Source: Pseudomonadota bacterium
GTDB taxonomy: Bacteria; Pseudomonadota; Alphaproteobacteria; Acetobacterales; Acetobacteraceae
Length of the DNA stretch: 20,783 nucleotides
Assembly: GCA_021784255.1 (NCBI GenBank)
Contig: JAJXSZ010000014.1
Location: forward strand, 1-20,783
Direction: 5' to 3'
The position numbers and the translations under genes are program-made. The notes under the pieces are model-generated. The model ran no database searches. It was given only the letters and a program-made list of their open reading frames with translations, and was not told where the DNA came from. Shown here one piece after another: positions 8,701 to 15,300 of this stretch; positions within the stretch are counted from its first letter, which is position 1; the number at the start of each line of letters is the position of its first letter.

Positions 8701-11321
8701 TGGCTCGTCGACGTGATCCGGCTGTGCCGCCGCGGAATGTCGCCGATGACCGGGATCAGCGTCGGCAGCACGATGGTCGCCGCAACGAACCCGCTCCACA
8801 CCAGCGCGGCATCGAGCCGCAATGCCCAGCTCACCACCAGCGCCGCCACCGCGGCGGGCGCGGACAGGGTACGGCGGAGATTGTCGAGCATCTTCCACCG
8901 CCCGATCGCCGGGATCGCGCCGGCCGAGCAGCGCCGCCCCAGGATCCACGGCAGCAACTGCCAGTCACCACGCGCCCAGCGCTGGCGGCGCGCCGCATCG
9001 ACATCGTAACGGGCGGGAAACTCCTCGACCACCTCGACATCCGACGCCAGCGCCGAGCGGGCAAAAATTCCCTCGAACAGGTCGTGGCTCAGCAGCGTGT
9101 TGTCCGGGATGCGCCCCGCCATCGCGAGCGTGAAGGCGTCGACGTCATAGATCCCCTTGCCGGCATACGATCCGGCATCGAATAGATCCTGATAGACATC
9201 CGACACCGCCGAGGTATAGGGATCGATCCCGCTCATCGTCGAGAAGCTCCGCTGGAACAGCGAGCCTTCCCGCCCAACTGGCAGCGACGGGCTCACCCGC
9301 GGCTGCATCACCGCATGCCCCTCCACCACGCGCCCGGCCGCGGGGTCGAAGCGCGGCCGGTTGAGCGGGTGCGCCATCTTGCCGATCAGCCGGTGCACGG
9401 TCTCGCGCGGCAGCCGCGTGTCGCCGTCGAGTGTCACGACGTAGCGCACCGCATCGGGCACCGCCGGTGCTCGACCATCCACGGCGATGAAGCCGGTATC
9501 GGTGGCACCGCGCAGCAGCCGGTTCAGCTCATGCAGCTTCCCGCGCTTGCGCTCCCAGCCGATCCAGCTAGCCTCCCCCTCGTTCCAGGTGCGGCGCCGA
9601 TGCAGCAGCAGAAAGCGCGCGCCGGCGGCACCGGCGGCAGGATGCTGCCGGTTGAGCTCCGCGATCCCCCCCGCCGCCGCCGCCAGCAGGTCGGCATCCT
9701 GCGGCGTCGTTTCGGTTTCGGCATCCATCCAGTCGGTCAGCAGCGCGAAACACAAGTCGCCCTCGGGGCTGGCGAGGTAGTGCACCTCGAGCCGCTCGAT
9801 CTGTGTGGCGATCGCCGCCTCGGTGGTCAGCAGGGTCGGCACCACGACGATGGTGCGGAACTCCGCCGGTATGCCCTCGCGCAACGCCAGCGCCGGCAGC
9901 AGTGCGGCACCGAATCCCGCGGTGGCGGCGCGGTTGACCAGGGCCACCGCAAGATCGCTGGCCGGAATCGCGCCGAGCAGCGCGAACAACCCGATCCACG
10001 CCCCCGCCAGCCCCGTCGCCGCAAGCCCCAGCAGCGGCACGGCCAGGAGCAGTGCCGCCACAACCACGACCACGCTGCCATACCCCGCGATGCCGCAGGC
10101 ATGGTTGATCCGCGCGGGCCAGGCCCGCAGCGGAGCGCGGTAGCCGATCGTTGCCGCGAACGCGTGCCGTCCGTCGGCAAGCAGGTGGTATCCGGCGTCG
10201 GTCGCCCGCAAGTCGGGCGGCTCACCTCGGGCCGCCACCTGCGCGGCGAGCACCGCCGCCTGCGCGATCTCGGGCTCGCTGCGGCTCGAGCCTCGCGCCA
10301 GCTCCTCGATGGCGTTGCGGTAGAGGTTGCGGGTGGCGAAATCCATCTGCCCTAGGGTCGGGCACGCCGCCAGCGCGTCGGTCACCAGGCTGAGCCGCTC
10401 GACGATCTCGCTCCAATCCATATCCGTAATGAGCCGCAGGCTGGTAATGATGTTGCGCACCGTGACATTGGCGGCACCCTGCGCCTGGTGCTCATCATGC
10501 ACGGCCGCGCCAATCGTCTTTTCCTGGTGCGCCAGGCGTTGGTCGAGCCAAGCCAGCGCCGGCGTCGTTCTCGGGTCCTCGTCACGCAGCCGGAACGCCA
10601 GCTGCACCGCGAAGGCATCCGTCAGCCTGTCCGTCTCCTGGTCGTGCGGCACCGGGCCGCCATGCGCCGCGCCCGCGGTCAGCAGGCGGTCGGCCAGCGC
10701 GTCCGCGTGCCGCCGGTCGGCGCGGCTCTGCACGATCGCGTCGGCCAGCCGGCGCAAGTTCTCGATCAGCACGATCCGCAGGGTGATCGCCAACGCCCAG
10801 AGCTCGCCGATCATCAGCGGCTCGGTCTCCTGGTAGGCGCGCGCATAGCGGGCCAGGATCTCCGGATCGAAATGGCTGTCGGTGTGTGCCACCAGCGACC
10901 AGACCAGCCCAAACACCCGCGGATAGCCCGCGAACGGGCCGGCCGCGAGCTTGGGCAGTTGGCGATAATAGTTGGGCGGCAGGTCGGTGCGGATGTCGGC
11001 GATCTGGCGTTCCACCAGATAGTAGTTATCGAGCAACCATTCCGCTGCCGGCGTGATCGCTTCGCCGGCATCGGCATCCGCCGCGATCGCCCGGTGCGAG
11101 GCCAGCAGCACCGCCGCGTTCTCCGCCACGCGGGGCGCGAGCGGCATGCCCCGCCCCGGCGTCGATGTCACTTCCTGCGCCGCCGCCAGGCTGCGCGCGT
11201 GCTGCTCGATCCGCTCGACACTGAACAACTCGGCGCGGATCGGCGCCCTGCCGTCCCATGGTGCGGCCGCGCGCCCGCGCCGCGTGAAGCGGCGCGTCAG
11301 GCTCGCGTGCCAGGCGCGCAC
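2706..11321 (-). CDS. ndvB: Cyclic beta-1,2-glucan synthase
   Basis: This inner-membrane enzyme makes cyclic beta-1,2-glucan from UDP-glucose: it primes on itself, elongates, controls length by phosphorolysis, and cyclises. The length of 2,871 residues fits ChvB/NdvB/Cgs (about 2,800-2,870). The N-terminal part contains PIRAELFSVERIEQHARSL. Membrane segments lie near 405-470 and around 810-1000. The GT84 glucosyltransferase part has TLDGDT (Asp632, Asp634) and RRQRW (Trp782). A glycoamylase-like region lies near 1340-1530 (SWSGSMFEYLMP, YMAHHQGMT, FHAEP-VQAAELLLQER). Two GH94 sugar-binding repeats follow, and then the GH94 phosphorylase domain with GTGDWNDGMNRVG (Asp2521-Asp2524). The GTG start (11319-11321) is chosen because it follows the slipin stop by ten bases; the ATG at 11399 would overlap the slipin by 68 bases. 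The frame is intact. The product normally acts in periplasmic osmoadaptation and host interaction. Confidence 0.93.
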   Translation of the reverse strand: MRAWHASLTRRFTRRGRAAAPWDGRAPIRAELFSVERIEQHARSLAAAQEVTSTPGRGMPLAPRVAENAAVLLASHRAIAADADAGEAITPAAEWLLDNYYLVERQIADIRTDLPPNYYRQLPKLAAGPFAGYPRVFGLVWSLVAHTDSHFDPEILARYARAYQETEPLMIGELWALAITLRIVLIENLRRLADAIVQSRADRRHADALADRLLTAGAAHGGPVPHDQETDRLTDAFAVQLAFRLRDEDPRTTPALAWLDQRLAHQEKTIGAAVHDEHQAQGAANVTVRNIITSLRLITDMDWSEIVERLSLVTDALAACPTLGQMDFATRNLYRNAIEELARGSSRSEPEIAQAAVLAAQVAARGEPPDLRATDAGYHLLADGRHAFAATIGYRAPLRAWPARINHACGIAGYGSVVVVVAALLLAVPLLGLAATGLAGAWIGLFALLGAIPASDLAVALVNRAATAGFGAALLPALALREGIPAEFRTIVVVPTLLTTEAAIATQIERLEVHYLASPEGDLCFALLTDWMDAETETTPQDADLLAAAAGGIAELNRQHPAAGAAGARFLLLHRRRTWNEGEASWIGWERKRGKLHELNRLLRGATDTGFIAVDGRAPAVPDAVRYVVTLDGDTRLPRETVHRLIGKMAHPLNRPRFDPAAGRVVEGHAVMQPRVSPSLPVGREGSLFQRSFSTMSGIDPYTSAVSDVYQDLFDAGSYAGKGIYDVDAFTLAMAGRIPDNTLLSHDLFEGIFARSALASDVEVVEEFPARYDVDAARRQRWARGDWQLLPWILGRRCSAGAIPAIGRWKMLDNLRRTLSAPAAVAALVVSWALRLDAALVWSGFVAATIVLPTLIPVIGDIPRRHSRITSTSHLRALLADLGLAMTQSLLLLVFLAHQAWLMGDAIGRSLFRLCISRRHLLEWVTAAAAMGGPGLDPGGFYRRMAGSPAIGVAGLAVALVAGRCTWPLALGFAALWIAAPAIARWASLSPTIGGGPAVAPADAAALRLTARRTWRFFESFVSATDHMLPPDNFQEDPRPAIAHRTSPTNLGLYLLAAAAAHDFGWIGVTEASDRLEATLATMCTLDRWHGHFYNWYDTGDLRPLDPRYVSSVDSGNLAGHLIALAGTLRAWRMRPLALAPRLAGLGDALELVREAADRLDGASGPAAWRAFGDAHKTLADATRQALSRQEEMTAVLPRLAALATALVGAAAAWAGERADADAADLRFWTEAVGRAIDSHRRDLAQPVAVARARLSALEDAARAMAMAMNFAPLYDETRKLLSIGWMAAEAALDPNCYDLLASEAQLASFIAIAKGDVPVKHWFRLGRAVTPVGHGAALISWSGSMFEYLMPALVMRVPIGSLIEQTNRLIVRRQIEYGTKQGLPWGISESAYNVRDLEHTYQYSSFGVPGLGLKRGLRRNAVIAPYATALATMVDPRAAAANLARLAGVGGRGRYGFYDALDHTPGRLPDGATVAIVRTYMAHHQGMTIVAIADALLDGLMRTRFHAEPMVQAAELLLQERAPRDVAVARALTAEGKAAATVLEIEAPGNRQYASAHTATPATLLLSNGEYAVMLTAAGAGYSRWRGMAVTRWREDATCDDWGSWIYLRDVTAGALWSAGFQPSGVEADAYDVKFREDRAEFIRRDGAITTTMEVVVSAEDAAEVRRVSVANSGGRTREIEITSYAELVLGAQAADVAHPAFAKMFVVTEYDAESGVLLASRRRREPEEPEIWAAHLAVVDGTTVGAQEIETDRARFLGRGRSTRAPRAAGADRRLSGTVGVVLDPVFALRRRVRVAPGGVARIAFWTLVAPSRAEVLDLADRHRDATAFGRARMLAWTQAQVQLHHLGIDPGEASLFQRLAGYLLYAAPALRPASETIRRGGGPQPGLWAHGISGDLPIVLLRIADSDSLPLARQLLRAHEYWRLKQIPADLVILNNHAASYGQDLQVALEALVRARRASAPVPMAQPAGRVIVLRAEVIAPQTVALLDAVARVVLSGWRGGLIDQLDRAPETRADARTTAARGPDPEPMPPAPTLPALEFFNGTGGFADRGREYVTVLGPGRTTPAPWLNVIANRGFGFQVSAEGSGYTWSVNSRDNQITPWSNDPVTDRSGEAFYLGDEDSGAIWSPTALPRRDPAGTYIARHGRGYSRFEHAAHGIEASLRQFVALEDPVKLSVLRLHNTSGRTRHLSVTAFAEFVLGPARGASAPFVTTDIDAETGALFARNRWQAEFGAQVVFLDLGGRQSSCTGDRREFIGRNGTLAAPAALASGARLSNRVGGGLDPCGALRATIVLAANATVELVCCLGAAGSEDDARTLIARMRAADPEAMLAAIGQHWDVVLGAVEVRTPDRAMDILLNGWLLYQTLACRVWARSAFYQASGAYGFRDQLQDGMALAHACPAITRAHLLEAAARQFREGDVQHWWLPHSGQGVRTRIADDRIWLADAVMQYVETTGDDAVLETMVPFLEGKLLAPGERDVFFQPTVSDETASLFEHCARGLDASLGLGVHGLPLIGTGDWNDGMNRVGAGGQGESVWLGWFLYATLNRWAPLAETRGAAERAAVWRAHATGLLAALEREAWDGDWYRRAWFDDGTPLGTAAAQECRIDSIAQSWAVLSGAADPERARRAMTAMARELIRPADGLALLLTPPFDKGEHDPGYIRAYPPGLRENGGQYTHAALWAVMAFAKLGDGEGAAGLFALLNPIGHTATAAGVERYKTEPYALAADVYAAVGHVGRGGWSWYTGSAGWMQRAGMESILGMRLRGDVLALDPCIPRSWAGVHVSLRHRSSRYEIAVENPDGAGRGVAFAALDDAVVTVRPLILPLSDDGATHHVRLRLGCSARDGASRAFDATGPGHDAWVKPGTDRE

Positions 11322-11331
11322 GGCATGCCGA

Positions 11332-12150
11332 TCAGGCAGCAACAGGAACCGTGTCGGCGGGCGGCTTCGCGGCGCCCGGGGGTGGTGCCGTCTTCTCAAG
11401 CAGTTGCAGGAACGGTTTGACGATGTCGAGCGGCATCGGAAAGATCACCGTGGAGTTCTGCTCGGCACCGATCTCGGTCAGCGTCTGCAGATAGCGCAGC
11501 TGCATCGCCGCCGGAATGCTCGACAGCACCCGCGCGGCATCGACCAGTGTCTGCGAGGCCTGGAACTCGGCTTCGGCATGAATGATCTTGGCGCGCCGGT
11601 CGCGTTCCGCCTCCGCCTGCTTGGCGATGGCGCGGATCATGTTGTCGGTCAGCTCGACCGTTCTGATTTCGACATTGCTGATCGAAATGCCCCAGGCCTC
11701 GGTCTGCACGTCGAGTAGGCTCTGCAGGTCGGCGCTCAGCTTGCGCCGCTCGGACAGCATCTCGTCGAGGGGGTGCTGCCCCAGCACCGCGCGCAACGTC
11801 GTCTGCGCCAGCATCACCGTAGCGGGCAGGAACGAGCCCACGCGGATGATCGCGCGCTCCGGATCCACCACATTGAAATACAGCACCGCATCGACCTTCA
11901 TCGACACGTTGTCGCGTGAAATCACGTCCTGGCTCGGAATCTCGATCACCTGGATGCGCAGGTCAACGCGCACCGCCTCCTGGATGAACGGAATCAGAAA
12001 AATTATGCCAGGGCCTTTGACTTTCTGGAACCGGCCGAGCGTGAACACCACCGCGCGCTCGTATTCCCGCAGAATCCGCACCGTCGCGCGCGCCAGCGCC
12101 AGGACCGCGAGCACAACGACGGCGACGATCAACAACCCGAAGAAGGGCAT
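11332..12150 (-). CDS. Slipin / SPFH (band 7) membrane protein
   Basis: This is a 272-residue protein starting MPFFGLLIVAVVVLAVLALA, a single N-terminal membrane helix, behind GGAAGG ten bases upstream of ATG (12148-12150). The band 7 domain covers about residues 25-190, with family pieces REYERAVVFTLGRF, KGPGIIFLIPFI, PSQDVISRDNVSMKVDAVLY and AQTTLRAVLGQHPLDEML. A helical stretch rich in Ala, Glu and Arg follows (AIAKQAEAERDRRAKIIHAE), and the Pro-rich tail ends PPPGAAKPPADTVPVAA. Slipins oligomerise into membrane microdomain rings or cages and are often paired with an NfeD protease-like partner, which is absent here. The stop lies ten bases before the glucan synthase start, so co-transcription is likely, and a role in organising that large membrane enzyme is possible but unproven. 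A longer in-frame start at 12261 lacks support. Confidence 0.92.
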   Translation of the reverse strand: MPFFGLLIVAVVVLAVLALARATVRILREYERAVVFTLGRFQKVKGPGIIFLIPFIQEAVRVDLRIQVIEIPSQDVISRDNVSMKVDAVLYFNVVDPERAIIRVGSFLPATVMLAQTTLRAVLGQHPLDEMLSERRKLSADLQSLLDVQTEAWGISISNVEIRTVELTDNMIRAIAKQAEAERDRRAKIIHAEAEFQASQTLVDAARVLSSIPAAMQLRYLQTLTEIGAEQNSTVIFPMPLDIVKPFLQLLEKTAPPPGAAKPPADTVPVAA

Positions 12151-12399
12151 GCAACAAGAACCTTCCGTGGTAAGCGTACCGGTTCGGGCCTGGCTTACGG
12201 CTCCACATCCCCCAGTCGCATCGAGGAACCCGACCGCGTCGGGGAATTGCGCAAAACGCATGTACTCGCGTGGAGCAAACCGCGGGAGCTGTGGAATCTA
12301 CTCAGACGCCGCCCGCGCCCGTCCGCTCGCGCGCATCTCCCGCCGGGTGGCCATGGCCACGCGCCCGCGCGGGCGGCAACGGTTTCACGTTGACGTCGA
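12151..12399. promoter_or_regulatory. Divergent intergenic region, slipin versus sensor gene
   Basis: This region must hold the promoters for the minus-strand slipin-glucan synthase unit and the plus-strand sensor gene. Visible symmetric sequences are cccgac-cgc-gtcggg (12229-12243) and the perfect 14-bp palindrome cgcccgcgcgggcg (12362-12375), which lies 24 bases before the sensor ATG. Either could be an operator, but both are GC-rich and could occur by chance. No confident -35/-10 pair was found. Confidence 0.4.
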
Positions 12400-15300
12400 A
12401 TGGCGGCGGGCGATAACGCTGAACCCCGGGAAGCGGCATCGCCTGACAGATCGTTTGATCCGGATCTCTCCCCGGTCACGTCGGAAAGCCAGTCCAGCAT
12501 GCGAAAGCCACAGCCGCGGCCAGCAGAGACGGCACGTTCCGCAACAGCTGCGCATTCGCGGACCGCGCGGCAGCCGGCGGCTGCGCGAAGCGATTCCCCG
12601 GTGGTTGCCATCGGCGCGTCGGCGGGCGGCCTCGATGCCTGCCGGCATCTCCTGAATGCCCTGCCGCCCGCCCCGGGCATGGCGTTCATCCTGGTTCAGC
12701 ATCTCGACCCGAGCCACCCCAGCATGATGGTCGATCTGCTCGCCACCGCCACCCCGATGCCGGTGTGCCAGGCCACCGAGGGCATGCAAATTGCCCGCAA
12801 TCATCTCTATGTTATTCCACCCGCCACCTATCTCTCGCTCGGCGGCGGCGCGCTGCATGTCTCGCCGCCGGAGGCCCGTCACGGCCTGCGGCTGCCATTC
12901 GACCACCTGCTGCACGCTCTGGCGGCCGAATACGGCGCGGGCGGCATCGCCGTCGTCCTGTCCGGCACCGGCGCCGACGGCAGCCTCGGAGTCAGGGCCG
13001 TGAAGGAGCGGGGCGGCCTGGTCATCGTCCAGGATCCCGACGAGGCCGCCTATGACGGCATGCCGCGCAGTGCCATCGCCACCGGCGTGGTGGATCGCGT
13101 GCTGAAGCTGCGCGAGATGCCGCTCGCCCTCGCCGAACGCGCCCGGTCCGCCGCCGCCCGCCCCGCCGCCCCGGCCCCGCACCCGCCACATCGCCAGCAA
13201 CAGGACCACGACCAGGAAGCGCAACTCGCCACCATCGTCGAGCTCCTGCGCCGCCGCACCGAGCATGACTTCACCCTCTACAAGCCCGGCACGCTGCGCC
13301 GCCGCATCGAGCGGCGCATGGGCATGGCCCGCCTAGGCAGCGGCGAGATGGCTCGCTATCTGGAGATTCTGCGCGCCGAGCCGGACGAGCTGCGCCTGCT
13401 GGCCAAGGACCTGCTCATCAACGTCACCAGCTTCTTCCGCGACCCGAAAGTGTTCAACGTCGTCGCCAAACAGGTCATTCCGGGGCTGCTCCGCGACCAC
13501 ACTTCCGACCAGCCGATCCGCATCTGGGTCGCCGGCTGCAGCACCGGCGAGGAAACCTATTCGCTGCTGATGCTGTTCCGCGAGGCGATGACCGCCGCCA
13601 ACCTCAATCTGAAGCTTCAGGTCTTCGCCTCCGACGTCGATCCCGACGCCATCGCCGCCGCGCGCGAGGGGCTGTACCCCGAGACCATCGCCGCGGACGT
13701 GTCTCCGCAGCGCCTGTCCCGTTTCTTCGTGAAGGAGGAGCGCGGCTTTCGCATCGCGCCGGAGCTGCGCACCGTCGTCGTGTTCACCGTGCAGGATGTG
13801 CTCGCCGACCCGCCCTTCTCGCGCCTTGACATGGTCTCCTGCCGCAACCTGCTGATCTACATGCTGCCGGAAGCACAGGCGAAAATCGTTTCGCTGTTTC
13901 ATTTCGCCCTGCGCGAGCGCGGCATCCTGATGCTCGGCACCGCCGAGACGATCGGCGGCCTGGAGGGCAGGTTCGAGCCGATCGCCGAGCCCGAGCGGCT
14001 CTACCGCCACATCCGCCTCGCACGGGCGGGCGAACTCGGCCGCCTGCTGGCCCCCCCCGACGCCAGCCGGCCGCCGCCACGCCCCTGGCCCGATCAGGGG
14101 GCACCCTCGCGCGACCTCCAGCTCGCCGAGCTGTGCCGCCGGGTGGTGCTCGAAACCTTTGCGCCTGCCTGCGTGTTGACCACGCGCAACTACGAATACC
14201 TCTATTCGCTGGGCCCGGTGGACCGCTATCTGCGCGTGGCTCCCGGCGCTCCCACGCACGACCTGCTCGCCATGGTGCGGCCGGGCCTGCGCACCCGCAT
14301 CCGCGCCGCCGTGCACGAGGCGACTGAGACCGGCGCCCGCGCCCTCACGGCCGGCGGCGGCGGCGGCGCCGCCGGCCACTTCTCGATCGCCGTCCAGCCC
14401 GTGCAGAACGAGGGCGAGGCGCTGTTGCTGATCTGCTTCCTCGATGAGCCGGTGCGCGAAGCCCCGCCCGGCCGGCCTGCCATCGCCGGCGAGAGCCGCC
14501 AGATCGCCGAGCTGGAACAGGAGCTCGTCGCCACCGACGCGGAGCTGCAGGGCGCCATCCGCAACATGGAGATCGCCGCCGACGAACAGCGCATCGCCCA
14601 CGAGGAAGCCCTGTCCATCAATGAGGAATTCCAGTCGACCAACGAGGAGCTGCTGACCTCGAAGGAAGAGCTGCAATCCCTCAACGAGGAATTGACCGCC
14701 CTCAACACGCAGTTGCAGGAAACCCTGGAGCAGCAGCGCACCACCTCGAACGACCTGCAGAACATCCTCTACAGCACCAACGTCGCGACCCTGTTTCTCG
14801 ACCGCGCCCTCAAGATCCGCTTCTTCACCCCTGCCACGCGATCCCTCTTCAACGTGATGCCGCACGACATCGGCCGTCCGTTGCGCGATCTCGCCTCGCT
14901 CGCCACCGATCACGCGCTGCCGGCGGACGCGCGCCAGGCGCTCGACGGGGGCACGCCGATCGACCGCGAGGTCGAGACCGAGGCCGGCATCTGGTTCGCC
15001 CGTCGCATCCTGCCCTACCGCACCGAGGACAACGCCATCGAGGGCGTCGTCATCACCTTCACCGACGTCACCGACAGCAGGCGCGTCGCCGACGCCGCGC
15101 AGAGCGCCCGCAGCCAGGCGGAGCTCGCGAACGTCGCGAAATCGCGCTTCCTGGCCGCCGCCAGCCACGACCTGCGCCAGCCCCTGCAATCGATCGCGCT
15201 GGTGCAGGGGCTGCTGGCGCAGGTCGTCAGGGGCGAGCGCGCGCAGACCCTGGTCGCGCGGCTCGATGACACACTGGGCGCGATGTCGGGCATGTTGAAC

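Noticed and set aside
11322..11399. ATG at 11399 as the glucan synthase start
   Set aside because: It would overlap the slipin C-terminus by 68 bases and adds an Arg/Pro-rich stretch unlike the family. The GTG at 11321 fits the gene spacing better, although this is not proven.
12225..12250. GGAAC at 12225 as the -35 of a general-stress (EcfG-type) promoter
   Set aside because: No CGTT-like -10 is found at 16-17 bases downstream.
12151..12261. N-terminal extension of the slipin to an ATG at 12261
   Set aside because: The extension has no ribosome binding site, and the MPFFG start gives the normal membrane-anchor N-terminus directly.
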